From contig NZ_JACHND010000001.1 of the NCBI RefSeq assembly GCF_014205275.1, positions 3,224,001-3,288,000 on the forward strand: a stretch of DNA of 64,000 nt, given 5' to 3'. Made by a program: the position numbers and the translations under genes. This stretch comes from Sphaerisporangium siamense. GTDB taxonomy: Bacteria; Actinomycetota; Actinomycetes; Streptosporangiales; Streptosporangiaceae. Position 1 is the stretch's first letter. Each line of letters opens with the position of its first letter. The notes below the pieces were generated by a model. It saw nothing but the letters and a program-made list of their open reading frames with translations. It was not told where the DNA came from and searched no databases. Below, piece after piece: positions 9,647-18,367 of the stretch.

Positions 9647-10544
9647 AGTGGAGGTACAGGTCCTCTAGGGTGGCCGAGTGCAGGCGGATGTCCGTGACCT
9701 TGGCGAAGTCGAGTCCCGCCAGCAGTTCCGGCGTGTCGGCGTGGTCCACCATCAGTGACAGGAAGTCGGTTCCCTCACGCCAGGGCACCATTCCGGCGGG
9801 CAGGCCGGGTGGGTCCCCGGGCTCGAACGACAGCTCCACGCGCACCTGGAGCGCGATGGCCTTCTTCAGCTCGCGCGGCGTGCCGAGCGCGGTGAACCGG
9901 CCCCGCTGCACGATGCCCACCCGCTGGATGACCTTCTCGGCCTCCATGGCGTCGTGCGTGATCAGCACGATCGTGGTGCCGTGCTCGGCGTTCCACCGCC
10001 GCAGCACGTCCCAGACGTGCTTCCTGTTGACCGGATCGAGGTCGTTGGTGGGCTCGTCCAGGATCAGCACCGGCGGGTGCCCGGCCATCGCGACGCCGAG
10101 CTGCAGCAGCCGGCGCTGGCCGCCGGACAGCCGCGCGCTGGACTTGTGGCGGATGGGCCCGATGCGCAGCTCCTCCAGCAGCAGGTCGCGCTCGCGCGCG
10201 GCCGCCCTCCTGGCGAGCCCGCGCAGGTGGCCGGTGACGTACATCGCCTCGCCGACGGTGAGCCTGTTGAGCGCGGCGCTGCTCTGCGGCATGTAGCCGA
10301 CCAGGGCCGGCACATGGCGCGGGTCCTCGCGGATGTCGCGGCCGAAGAGCGCGATGCTGCCCGAAGTCGGGCGCAGGAGGTTCACCATCTGGCGGACCAG
10401 CGTGGTCTTCCCCGCGCCGTTGTCGCCGAGCAGCCCGAATATCTCGCCCTCGTCTATCCGGAAGGTGACGTCGTCGACGGCGGGGCCGGGCTGTTTCGGG
10501 TAGACCTTCACCAGGTTGCGCACGTCGTAGGCGATGTCGGCCAT
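9636..10544 (-). CDS. ABC transporter ATP-binding protein
   Basis: This 302-aa nucleotide-binding subunit pairs with the downstream permease. Walker A GDNGAGKT is at residues 40-47, followed by a Q-loop region (GYMPQSSAALNRLTV), the signature LSGGQRRLLQLG, Walker B VLILDEPTNDLD, and the switch histidine in LITHD. The C-terminal 80 residues form the extension usual for DrrA/CcmA-like exporters. Start is the ATG at 10544. The upstream 183-bp gap to the divergent small gene should contain its promoter, but I could not pick a convincing one. Confidence 0.9.
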   Translation of the reverse strand: MADIAYDVRNLVKVYPKQPGPAVDDVTFRIDEGEIFGLLGDNGAGKTTLVRQMVNLLRPTSGSIALFGRDIREDPRHVPALVGYMPQSSAALNRLTVGEAMYVTGHLRGLARRAAARERDLLLEELRIGPIRHKSSARLSGGQRRLLQLGVAMAGHPPVLILDEPTNDLDPVNRKHVWDVLRRWNAEHGTTIVLITHDAMEAEKVIQRVGIVQRGRFTALGTPRELKKAIALQVRVELSFEPGDPPGLPAGMVPWREGTDFLSLMVDHADTPELLAGLDFAKVTDIRLHSATLEDLYLHYAS

Positions 10545-10727
10545 CGGCCCCTCTCGTCGCGGTACGCGGCCCGCTGTCCGCGGCTTGTGTCCGATTTGTT
10601 ATCTGGTCCACCGAACACTACAGGCGGCGCCGGGCCGGGATCCGGAGGTTCGCGGATCCGCCGCCGGGCGGTGGGCGGCGATCCCGGCGCGGGGTGAACC
10701 GTACGCGCCGGCGCGGCGTCGAATCGG

Positions 10728-11045
10728 GTGACGGAGGCGACGCGCGAGGGGGCTCGGGTGGACGTGGACGGCCGGTGGGCGGTGCTCATCGAGGAGCAGG
10801 GCGGCAGCGGCGAGGGGCGTGACTGGCGGCTGACCGAGGTGCGCGACGTAGGGCACGACCGGGACGGCGCGGTACGGCTGGCCGAGACGCTGGCCCGGGA
10901 GTACGCCCCGAAACATCCCTGGTCTCCCCGTAGCCGCGCCGTGTACCGCGCGGGGGAGGGGGTCTGGCTGGTCGTGGTGGAGGGCGCGACCCGGAACTTC
11001 CACTTCCGGGTGACGGTCGCCGAGCACGTCGCGACCATCGGCTAA
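10728..11045 (+). CDS. Small hypothetical protein
   Basis: This 105-aa protein has no family I recognise. It is soluble, has mixed charge, and looks like a single alpha/beta domain (VDGRWAVLIEEQG..WRLTEVRDVGHDRDGAVRLAETLAREYAP..YRAGEGVWLVVVEGATRNFHFRVTVAE). The protein reads like a small dosage or PH-like actinobacterial conserved hypothetical. It starts with GTG at 10728 without a strong ribosome site. It lies between the ABC operon (divergent) and the TetR gene (convergent). Confidence 0.6.
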   Translation: MTEATREGARVDVDGRWAVLIEEQGGSGEGRDWRLTEVRDVGHDRDGAVRLAETLAREYAPKHPWSPRSRAVYRAGEGVWLVVVEGATRNFHFRVTVAEHVATIG

Positions 11046-11103
11046 GCCCTTCTGGCCGGGTCCAGGGCCGGTTGTTTCCCGCCGGCAGCGCGCCGTGCGG
11101 GAG

Positions 11104-11643
11104 TCAGGGGCGGAGGCCGAGGGCCGCGCAGGCGGCGTCCACCGAGGCGCGTCGTAACTCGTCGGCGGGCGCGTCGGGGAACTGGATCGTGCAGTCCTGC
11201 AGGCCGCCGAGCGCCACGACCGCACGGGTGGCCTCGGCCAGGGTGGGCTCGGGTCCTTGGAGCAGGATGATGATCCGCTCGCGCCACTTCAGCACCATGT
11301 CGAACAGCCCCAGGTCGGCGAGTGTGGTGGCCTCGGCGAAGATGAGCACGATGACGTCGCGGTGCCGCAGGTTGAAGTCGAAGTAATCCTCCAGCAGCGC
11401 GCGTGGTTCGATCGCGCCGAGGGCCTCCTGCCGGGTGAGGAACGCCTCGCCGTCGTCGACGAGGGGCTGCACGATGCTGCGCACCAGTTCCTCACGTGAG
11501 GAGAAGTGGTAGTACAGCGCGGGCTTGGTGATGCCCAGCCGGTTCGCGATCTCTTGCAGGCTCGTCTTCTGCACGCCTTGGCGGGCGAACAGCTCACGGG
11601 CGGCGGCCTGGATGCGCCGTTTTGTGTCGGTGGGCTTGGGCAC
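11104..11643 (-). CDS. TetR-family transcriptional regulator
   Basis: This 179-aa repressor has a classic N-terminal TetR DNA-binding domain (AARELFARQGVQKTSLQEIANRLGITKPALYYHFSSREELV, residues about 14-54) and a helical ligand-binding C-terminal part. The start is GTG at 11643. It is divergent from the FAD monooxygenase, and the 73 bp between them carry a long inverted repeat that is very probably its operator. The likely role is autorepression and control of the monooxygenase in response to an aromatic or drug ligand, which is inferred from the layout. Confidence 0.92.
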   Translation of the reverse strand: MPKPTDTKRRIQAAARELFARQGVQKTSLQEIANRLGITKPALYYHFSSREELVRSIVQPLVDDGEAFLTRQEALGAIEPRALLEDYFDFNLRHRDVIVLIFAEATTLADLGLFDMVLKWRERIIILLQGPEPTLAEATRAVVALGGLQDCTIQFPDAPADELRRASVDAACAALGLRP

Positions 11644-11659
11644 ACGCCCAGAATATCTG

Positions 11660-11705
11660 ACTTAACGATAGGTAAGTGCGCTACCATGCTTACCTATCGT
11701 TAAGT
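11660..11705. promoter_or_regulatory. TetR operator: 17-bp inverted repeat
   Basis: Perfect 17-bp arms at 11660-11676 and 11689-11705 (core CTTAACGATAGGTAAG and its reverse complement) are separated by 12 bp. Each arm is itself a partial palindrome (CTTA...TAAG), so the site could hold two TetR dimers. It fills the short gap between the divergent tetR gene (start 11643) and the monooxygenase (start 11717), and overlaps the ribosome-site side of the latter. Confidence 0.85.
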
Positions 11706-11716
11706 AAGGAGACTTC

Positions 11717-12949
11717 ATGCGCGTGTTAGTGTCCGGCGCCAGCGTCGCCGGTCCCGTCCTCGCCTACTGGCTCACCCGGTACGGCTTCGACGTCACCGTG
11801 GTCGAGCGGGCTCCCACGCTGCGCAAGACGGGCGGCCACGCGGTCGACCTGTTCCGCCCCGCCCTGGCCATCACCGAGAGGATGGGCGTGCTGCCCCGCG
11901 TCCAGGAGCTGGCCACCGGCACCACCCGGATGACGGTCCTGCGCGAGGGCGCGCGCCGCCCGGTCGGCATCGACCTCACCAAGATCTTCAGCGCCGCCTC
12001 CGACCGGCACGTCGAGATCATGCGCGACGACCTGAGCGAGATCTATTACGACGCGACCCGTGAGGACGTCGAGTACCTCTTCGGCGACTCCATCGCCGCC
12101 ATCGGCCCGGAGGGCGAGGTGGAGTTCGACGGCGGGCCGCCGCGCCGCTTCGACCTGGTGGTCGGCGCGGACGGGCTCCATTCCAACGTCCGCCGGCTGG
12201 TCTTCGGCCCCGAGTCCCGCTACAGCGCGTTCATCGGCGCCTACCTCGCCGTCCTCACGATGCCGGGGGACGCCGCCGACGGGCCGGCACGCGGCGAGTA
12301 CGCCAGCCACCTCGGCGCCGGCCGCACGGCCGGGGTCTACCGGGCCCGCAGCACCGGCGACGCGCGGGCGGTGTTCCTGTTCAGGAGCGAACGCGAGCTG
12401 GAGTACCACTACCGGGACGTGCCCCGGCAGAAGGAACTGCTGCGCGAGGCGTTCCAGGGCATGCACCCCGACGTGGACGGCTGGCTCGGCGAGCTGGACC
12501 GTACCCCGGCGTTCTACTTCGACTCCATCACCCAGCTCCGCATGGACACCTGGTCGTCCGGCCGCGTGACGCTCGTGGGCGACGCGGCCTACTGCCCGGG
12601 CCCCGCCGTCGGCGGCAGCACCAGCCTGGCCGTGCTCGGCGCCTACGTCTTGGCCGGCGAGCTGGCCGAGGCCGGCGGCGACCACACGCGGGCCTTCGCC
12701 GCCTACGAGCGCGAGATGGCGGAGCCGGTGCGGGGCAGCCGCGCGTTCGCGCTGGGCGCGGCGCGCACCCTCATCCCGCGTTCCCGCCTCGGGGTCACGG
12801 GCCTTCTCGCCGGAGGACGTCTCGTCTCCGTGCTCCCGGCCGCCGCCGGCCGGGCCCTCGGGCTGCTCAACTCCTCAGGCATTCGCCTTCACGACTCGAT
12901 GACCGTCAAGCATTACGCCGGCCCGGTGTACGGAAAACACGGCGGGTGA
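11717..12949 (+). CDS. FAD-dependent monooxygenase (PHBH/TetX type)
   Basis: This 410-aa group A flavin monooxygenase should hydroxylate an aromatic or polyketide-like substrate with NAD(P)H and O2. The FAD-binding Rossmann start (VLVSGASVAGPVLAYWL, residues 3-19), the DG motif (VVGADGLHSNVRRLVFG), and the GD motif (VTLVGDAAYCPGPAVGG) are all intact. The ATG at 11717 is preceded by AAGGAGA. The gene is divergent from its TetR regulator. Because inducible TetR/monooxygenase pairs commonly detoxify aromatic compounds or antibiotics, a resistance or catabolic role is likelier than a part in the downstream cluster. Confidence 0.9.
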   Translation: MRVLVSGASVAGPVLAYWLTRYGFDVTVVERAPTLRKTGGHAVDLFRPALAITERMGVLPRVQELATGTTRMTVLREGARRPVGIDLTKIFSAASDRHVEIMRDDLSEIYYDATREDVEYLFGDSIAAIGPEGEVEFDGGPPRRFDLVVGADGLHSNVRRLVFGPESRYSAFIGAYLAVLTMPGDAADGPARGEYASHLGAGRTAGVYRARSTGDARAVFLFRSERELEYHYRDVPRQKELLREAFQGMHPDVDGWLGELDRTPAFYFDSITQLRMDTWSSGRVTLVGDAAYCPGPAVGGSTSLAVLGAYVLAGELAEAGGDHTRAFAAYEREMAEPVRGSRAFALGAARTLIPRSRLGVTGLLAGGRLVSVLPAAAGRALGLLNSSGIRLHDSMTVKHYAGPVYGKHGG

Positions 12950-13439
12950 CGAGAGGGGAGCGCCGCGGGAAGACCTGGAAGGTCCGGGGAATACGGCGGC
13001 GCGGCGCTCATATCGGCTCCGCGGAAAGCCCGCCACGTGCGGTCCGGGACGCGCGGCGGGGCCGCCGGATATGCCACGACGTGGACACGCTGGTGTTTCC
13101 GCAGGACGAAGGTCTACAAGGAGGTCCACCGCCGGTCATCGCGGGAGTCATGGCCGGGGTCGTGGCGCTGACTTTTCGGTCCGGCGCGGCGCGGGCCGGT
13201 GGCCGGGCGGACGACGGGCGATCAGGCGGAAAAGCGAATGCGAGGGATGTACGGGAGATTCGGTCCAGGCAATGGACGAGGGTGCGGAAACAGAAGCGGA
13301 TTCGGTCATTGATCGCCATACCGCGTGCCGGAACGTGTCCCGGGAGCGGGGAGGGATATTTCGGAACGCTCCCGGGACCGGTGGCGCTTCCTCCGGCCCG
13401 GCGTCCCGGGAAGTCACGCCCGTTGTGATCTTTCCGCGG
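12950..13439. other. Gene-free stretch between convergent genes
   Basis: About 490 bp between the monooxygenase and the convergent sulfotransferase. Open frames here are short, change frame, and have low-complexity Arg/Gly/Pro translations. I see no convincing gene, RNA or terminator hairpin. Confidence 0.5.
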
Positions 13440-14183
13440 TCACGCCGCCGGCACGCGCATCCGGGCGGCGTGCAGCCGTTCGTAGTGCGGCAGGTGGTAG
13501 TCGAGGTACTCGGCCAGCCTGGCGTCGTTCCTGACGAAGCCGGTGTCGGAGCCCGAGGTGCGCACGAACCCGTCGGTCCTGCTCGTCGACTCGTGCCAGC
13601 GCTGGGTCTTGCGCCAGTCGTCGCGCACCCCGGGTTCCCAGGTCAGCGCCTCGGGGATGAACGGGATCGACACCCGCGCGCAGTACTCCCGCACGGTGGC
13701 CTCGGGGCTCTCGATCAGGTCGTCGGAGTCGACGACGACCGGCGGCGCCGCCGACCGGGCCGCGACCGCGTCGTAGATCTCGGCCAGCCAGGCGAAACCG
13801 ATCTCGTCGCGCCTCAGCTCGGTGTTGAGCGCGAAATGGGAGGCGATGGCCTGTTCGGGGTGCCGGATGATGAAGGTGTGGGTGGCCTCGGCGAGGAAGG
13901 CGTCGTCGGCGAGCAGGCCGGGGTAGTGGAAGTCCGTGGTGTCCTTGAAAAAGACGGGACCACGCGTGGCCAGCTCACGCAGTGTAGCGATCAGTTCGGT
14001 TTCGGTCCGCGCCGTGAAGGGGCCGACCTGCGTCTCGCCGAAATCGGCCACATGCGAGAACGGTTCGTGCACCACGGTGTGGTCGCCGCGGGCGGCCATC
14101 ATTCTCAGGAACGCGGTCGAGCGGGAACGCGGCGCGCTCCACAACGCCAAAATCCGCGGCGCCTGTCCGGCCTCGATGCTCAT
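13440..14183 (-). CDS. Sulfotransferase family protein
   Basis: This 247-aa protein should transfer sulfate from PAPS to a hydroxyl group. The 5'-phosphosulfate-binding loop is LALWSAPRSRSTAFLRMM (residues 12-29), and the 3'-phosphate region is near VVVDSDDLIESPEATVREYC. The ATG at 14183 has a good GGAGG site (GATGGAGGAACGGCA); an open frame reaching to 14402 lacks such a site. It stands alone, with about 490 bp and 1.8 kb of gene-free DNA on its two sides. Because azabicycle formation in the azinomycin/vazabitide family proceeds through an O-sulfated diamino acid, this gene may serve the cluster that starts 2.5 kb downstream. That link is only inference from the pathway; a lone metabolic sulfotransferase is the alternative. 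Confidence 0.82.
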   Translation of the reverse strand: MSIEAGQAPRILALWSAPRSRSTAFLRMMAARGDHTVVHEPFSHVADFGETQVGPFTARTETELIATLRELATRGPVFFKDTTDFHYPGLLADDAFLAEATHTFIIRHPEQAIASHFALNTELRRDEIGFAWLAEIYDAVAARSAAPPVVVDSDDLIESPEATVREYCARVSIPFIPEALTWEPGVRDDWRKTQRWHESTSRTDGFVRTSGSDTGFVRNDARLAEYLDYHLPHYERLHAARMRVPAA

Positions 14184-15924
14184 TGCCGTTCCTCCATCTG
14201 TTTCACGGTCGTGCGGAAAGGATATGCCGGTCCGGACCCGTCGTCCGTGTTCTCGCGGCGATTTCACGCGGGTGCCGCGGGCGTTCACGAGAACCGGGAT
14301 CACGGTCGCCATGACGGCTCTGACCAGGGGAAACGTGTCGCCGGCCCCGGTCGGACGGGCGGGCCGCGGCGCGCGCGTTGCGGAAATGCGCCTCGATTTC
14401 AACGATTCTTGCAGGGAGTCGTGAATTCACCGTTGACCTGCGGCGCGCGTCTTGTCACGGTGCCCGGCGCACACATGTGCCGATCGGTGTCCTGACCCCC
14501 GGGCGCGGCTTTGCGCGGGCCGGGACGCCAAGCCGGATACGCCGCCGTCCCGCCGTGGGATTTCCGTGCCGGCGCGTCTCTCGCCGGATGCGGTGGGCCG
14601 GGCGCGGCGGCGTTCTCCTGGACGGCCGGCGCCGCGTGCCCGAAGGCGCGTCGTTCCCCGCCGGGAGTGATTCCTGGCCGCCGCCGATCGCCCCTGGGTG
14701 GTTCGGCGGCGGGCTTTCCTGGTGCTTCCCGGCCTTTCGCGCTACGTGTCCTCATGTATCCGTCCGGTTATCAAAGGCCATTCCCGGGTGCTCTCGCGGG
14801 GCGGCTCACATGAATCGGAAGAGGGTTCGGCCGGCATGCCCCTGGAATCCGGGCCACGCCTGGCGTGATTCAGACGAAAAGGGCCGGGGCGCGTCCGCCG
14901 TGGGACGCGCGGGCGGCGTGCCGGAAACGGCGGTCCGGCGCGGTCCCGGATCCTCCCCTGGATTCGGCGGCGGACGTTCCGTAGAACACGGAAAAGGAAC
15001 ATGGAAGACGGCTTTCCCGATGCCGCTTCCCGCCGGCGCCATCTTTCCGCCTTTCCCGGGAGCGTGGCCCGCGCATTGTCAGGAAGATTTTCAGGATGCC
15101 CGTGCGGGCGCCTCCGATACCATTTCACGGTCGATTCGAACGGCGCCCGGGAACGGCGTCCGCCGATGTCCGGAATCCCGGTATTCCCGCTATCTCCGAC
15201 ATTCGATCGTGCGTAATGGCGATCCGAATCCCGGAGATCGCGACCCTGAGGTCCGGATCCGGACCGCGCCCTTACAAGGGGTGTGGGAAATGCCGTCCAG
15301 AGAACCGGCGACGCCCGGTCCGTGCCGCGGGAGAAACCGCCGGCGCGGTGGTCGCGGGTGTGTGCATTTTTACGTGGTGCGATCGCGCCGCAGGTAGTGG
15401 GATGGGCGCGGAAGCTCAGGGGGTCGGCGGCGGATCGCTGGGGTGGTGGGATGTTCCGCAGGGGGCGAGCACCGGAGCCGTGGTCCGATACCGCGGGCCG
15501 GGGACGGGCTGGGGCGGCGGGGCGGCCGGGAGTCGCTGGTAGGAGCCGTCCAGGGGCCGTCCGGGGCGGCCGAACATATTGGCACATGTCGCCAAGGTCG
15601 GGTGATCGATTCCGTACCCGCGCGCCGCCGGGGTCCAGAGGGCGCCGCGCCCACGGCCTTGGGGCGGGAAACGGCGGCCCACCTGCCCGGTCCTCCTACA
15701 GACGATCGTGAACACGGCGGGCGCGCCGCCGCGCGGCGGGATCGTGATCGCCACCTCGCATGACGCGGCGCGCGCCGCCGGCCGGAGGCGCGCCCGGCCG
15801 GTCGCGCGGCGGTCCGAACGGCCCAGGACCCAGTTTTCGGACACCCCCTATTCGGATTAAGTTGAACGGTCCGATCCCGGCTTAGCGCTGTCCGTATCCC
15901 GTAAATTCGGTCATCCTGCCAAGA
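14184..15924. other. Long gene-free region (about 1.7 kb)
   Basis: No frame here has convincing actinobacterial codon structure. The longest open frames translate to Arg/Gly/Pro-rich sequence without domains and overlap on both strands. Short G+A and C+T runs (GGAA, TTCC, CCGG) recur more than in the flanking genes. I see no IS ends, no RNA gene and no strong hairpin. It may be the decayed left border of the biosynthetic cluster. Confidence 0.5.
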
Positions 15925-15954
15925 TTGACATGCGACGTCCACCGCCGGGATAAT
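15925..15954 (+). promoter_or_regulatory. Consensus promoter for leaderless VOC gene
   Basis: TTGACA at 15925-15930, an 18-bp spacer, and GATAAT at 15949-15954 make a near-consensus sigma-70/HrdB promoter. The expected transcription start falls about 7 nt further, at or beside the GTG start codon at 15961, so the mRNA is probably leaderless. Confidence 0.7.
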
Positions 15955-15960
15955 CTCCGG

Positions 15961-16320
15961 GTGCCATCCGTTTTGCAGAATGTGACCTTCGACTGCGCGG
16001 TTCCGGTCAAGTTGGCCCGGTTCTGGAGCGAGGTCACCGGGCAGCCCGTAGACGATTACGATTCCTTCTACGCGACGGTGACCCTGCCGAATGACACGGT
16101 CCTCTACTTCGCGCGGGTCCCCGAGTCGAAGACGGTCAAGAATCGGGTGCACCTGTGTCTGCGTCCCGATGTCACGCGCGACGCCGAGGTAAGCCGTCTG
16201 ATCGGAATCGGCGCGCGTTTGGTGGCCGACCACAGGCGACCAAACGGTCATGGGTGGGTGGTGCTGGCCGATCCGGAGGGGAACGAATTCTGTGTTCTAC
16301 GCGGCACCCCGGACCGATGA
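15961..16320 (+). CDS. VOC/glyoxalase-like protein
   Basis: This 119-aa single-domain protein belongs to the vicinal-oxygen-chelate superfamily. The opening LQNVTFDCAVPVKLARFWSEVTGQPVD is typical of the actinobacterial Glyoxalase_6 group, and the end WVVLADPEGNEFCVLRG carries the usual metal-ligand Glu context. These small proteins dimerise and either sequester drugs or act as isomerase/dioxygenase-like enzymes. The GTG at 15961 is chosen because the promoter places the transcript start right there; an upstream in-frame extension to 15925 would include the promoter itself. The role here is unknown. Confidence 0.8.
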   Translation: MPSVLQNVTFDCAVPVKLARFWSEVTGQPVDDYDSFYATVTLPNDTVLYFARVPESKTVKNRVHLCLRPDVTRDAEVSRLIGIGARLVADHRRPNGHGWVVLADPEGNEFCVLRGTPDR

Positions 16321-16716
16321 CGATTACATAGCGTTTATGCTTGCTTACGTACCGCAATTAGGCGGGCGTCGCGGGACAATCTAAAGAAACAGGCTTGACA
16401 GAGTTCGGCCGCAGATGCAAGCTTCTCGTTAGGGCGGGCATGGAGATCCCTTTTGCGGGGGGTTTGTTCGAACTTGGGCGAGATCGTGCGACGTCATTGT
16501 TCTCATCGTGACGGGTATTCCGCGCAAGTTATGTCGGGGGACACCGCGCACGGGATTGTCGCCGATGGCTGAACGGCTCTCGAAAAGGAACTTGCGCGAA
16601 AAGGAATTAGTGAGGTTCGCTTTGCTGCGAGTACCCGGGAAGCGAGAGAGACCGACCGAGGTCGCCGTCAGGCCGGCCGCCGTCAGGCAGACCAGTTCAG
16701 GGCAGGTGTTATAGCC
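16321..16716. other. Intergenic region upstream of the regulator
   Basis: About 396 bp, lower in GC than the surroundings. A TTGACA element at 16395-16400 could be a -35 box, but no good -10 follows at the right spacing. A 68-codon open frame at 16508-16714 has no ribosome site or domain and is not called. The regulator start at 16717 has only a weak ribosome site (GCAGG 11 nt upstream). Confidence 0.45.
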
Positions 16717-17415
16717 GTGCAGTTTCGCGTCCTGATCTGCGATGAGACCACCCTCGTGAGGGACGGTCTGCGTACCCTGTTGGACGCCGAGTCCGACATC
16801 AACGTGGTCGACACCACGGACAACGGCCACCGCGCGGTCATGCTGGTCCGCACGTACCGGCCGCATGTCGTGGTCACCGGTCTCACCCTGCAGGGAATGC
16901 TCGGCATCGAGCTGATCCGACGGCTGCTACGGGAGGATCTCGATCCCGTGCCCAGGGTCGTGGTGTTCGCCACCAACGAGCACGACGACACGCTCACCCA
17001 CGACACGCTCACCAACGTGCTGCACGCGGGGGCCAGCGGCCTGCTGACCCGCGAGACCAGCCGTGACGACCTGGTCGCCGCGATCAGGACCGTCGCGAGC
17101 GGCCAGGCCATGCTGACGCCGCGCATGACCCAGCGCCTGCTGGACTGGTTCCGCCAGCACAAGACCGAGCCCGACGACATGCTGCAGCCGTACGCGGCGG
17201 CGCTGACGGAGCGGGAGCGCGAGGTCCTGCTGCTCACCGCGCGCGGCATGTCCACCGAGGACATCGGGGTCACGCTGTCCATCTCCGTGGCCACGGTCCG
17301 CACGCACATCTACCGGTTGCGCAACAAGCTCCAGCTCAGGGACAGGGCCCAGCTGGTCTCGTTCGCCTACCGGGCCGGCATGATGCAGGCCGAGTTCGAC
17401 CTGGCCAACAACTGA
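16717..17415 (+). CDS. LuxR-family response regulator with degenerate receiver
   Basis: This 232-aa protein has a receiver-like domain (1-120) and a LuxR/NarL helix-turn-helix (about 162-222: LTEREREVLLLTARGMSTEDIGVTLSISVATVRTHIYRLRNKL). Acidic residues D9-E10 are present, but the usual phospho-acceptor Asp in the 'DLRMPGM' motif is Gly55 (VVVTGLTLQGM), and the conserved Lys is Arg112 (GLLTRETS). So it cannot be phosphorylated in the normal way and no sensor kinase lies nearby. Atypical receivers of this kind often respond to a ligand, commonly an end product. It is convergent with the NRPS operon and is the best candidate for a pathway-specific activator of the cluster. The start is GTG. Confidence 0.88.
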   Translation: MQFRVLICDETTLVRDGLRTLLDAESDINVVDTTDNGHRAVMLVRTYRPHVVVTGLTLQGMLGIELIRRLLREDLDPVPRVVVFATNEHDDTLTHDTLTNVLHAGASGLLTRETSRDDLVAAIRTVASGQAMLTPRMTQRLLDWFRQHKTEPDDMLQPYAAALTEREREVLLLTARGMSTEDIGVTLSISVATVRTHIYRLRNKLQLRDRAQLVSFAYRAGMMQAEFDLANN

Positions 17416-17439
17416 AACGTTTCATGCCTTTGGATCCGA

Positions 17440-17473
17440 CGGTGCCCCCCACCCCACCAAGTGAGGGGCACCG
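17440..17473. terminator. Bidirectional hairpin between regulator and thioesterase
   Basis: A perfect 9-bp inverted repeat (CGGTGCCCC at 17440-17448, GGGGCACCG at 17465-17473) with a 16-nt loop lies between convergent stop codons. It has no U-tract, as is usual in actinomycetes. Confidence 0.7.
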
Positions 17474-17479
17474 CGGCTC

Positions 17480-18367
17480 TCAGACCCGGTCCAGCGCCTC
17501 CTCCACCATGTGCGCGACGCGCGGCAGGTTCCGCTCGTCGAACACGCTGTAGTGGTCGCCGGACAGGGCCACGTGGTGGAACTCGCCGGTGGACTTGCGC
17601 CGCCACGCCTCGGTGCTGACCTGGTGCGCCCCGGCGATCAGCGCGTACACCGGGCCGTCGTACGACGCGGGCGGGTGGTAGCGGTACAGCGCCTCGGCGG
17701 CGCCGGCGAAGATGTGGTACCGGTCCCGCAGCTCGTCGGCCGACAGGTCCAGTGACACGCCCGTCCTCGCCAGCATGTCCGGGATCGGGGTGAGCGCGTC
17801 CAGGGGCTTGAGCAGCCAGGCCAGCTCGCCCGGCGGCACGCCCTGCAGCCGGGACACGTCGTAGACGAACTGCCGGCGCAGCTCCTCCTCGTCGGGCACC
17901 GGGACGCTCAGGTCCACGGCGTACTCGGCGTCGAACAGCACGACCGGCTGCCGCGCGCCGCTGCGCTCGGCGTGCTGGCGCGCCACCTCGAAGGCGAGGC
18001 ACGCGCCGAACGACCACCCGGCGAACACGCACGTGGACAGGTCCATCTCGGCGCCCAGTTCGTCGAGGATGCGCGTGCCGACCTCGACGAGCCTGCCCTC
18101 CACGGGCCTGGCCCGGTCGCCGGGCCTGCTGAGGCAGCCGTACACGCCGTACCCCTCGCGCAGCGCCCGGGTGAGCGGCACGTAGCAGAACAGCGCGCCG
18201 CCGCTCGGGTTCATCAGCACCAGGTTGCGCGGTTCGGCGCCCGCGCGCATCACGACGGCCTGCGTCTCGCGCGCCACCGTGGTCTGCGCGCGGCGCGCGA
18301 GCATCTGCTCGTACAGCTTCCTGCGCTCGGGGGACAGCTTGGCGAGCTTGTCTTCGGGGACGCTCAT
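17480..18367 (-). CDS. Stand-alone NRPS thioesterase
   Basis: This 295-aa alpha/beta hydrolase should release or proofread peptides on the NRPS. The catalytic triad is visible: S119 in GWSFG (117-121), D146 in VVLFDAEYA, and H272 in SGDHYSVF. The first 30 residues (KLAKLSPERRKLYEQMLARRA) resemble the helix that opens NRPS modules and could be a docking element. The ATG overlaps the NRPS stop (ATGA at 18364-18367), so it is the last gene of the long minus-strand operon. No thioesterase domain is fused to any of the three NRPS proteins, so this enzyme probably does the final release as well as editing. The sequence alone does not settle type I versus type II behaviour. Confidence 0.88.
   Translation of the reverse strand: MSVPEDKLAKLSPERRKLYEQMLARRAQTTVARETQAVVMRAGAEPRNLVLMNPSGGALFCYVPLTRALREGYGVYGCLSRPGDRARPVEGRLVEVGTRILDELGAEMDLSTCVFAGWSFGACLAFEVARQHAERSGARQPVVLFDAEYAVDLSVPVPDEEELRRQFVYDVSRLQGVPPGELAWLLKPLDALTPIPDMLARTGVSLDLSADELRDRYHIFAGAAEALYRYHPPASYDGPVYALIAGAHQVSTEAWRRKSTGEFHHVALSGDHYSVFDERNLPRVAHMVEEALDRV

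Noticed and set aside
8882-12949. ABC exporter and TetR/monooxygenase as parts of the NRPS cluster
   Set aside because: They are separated by gene-free DNA, have their own regulator and no pathway link; nothing ties them to the LysW genes.
14378-15397. 339-codon plus-strand frame in the gene-free region
   Set aside because: Arg/Gly/Pro-rich, no ribosome site, no domain, and overlapped by equally long frames on the other strand.
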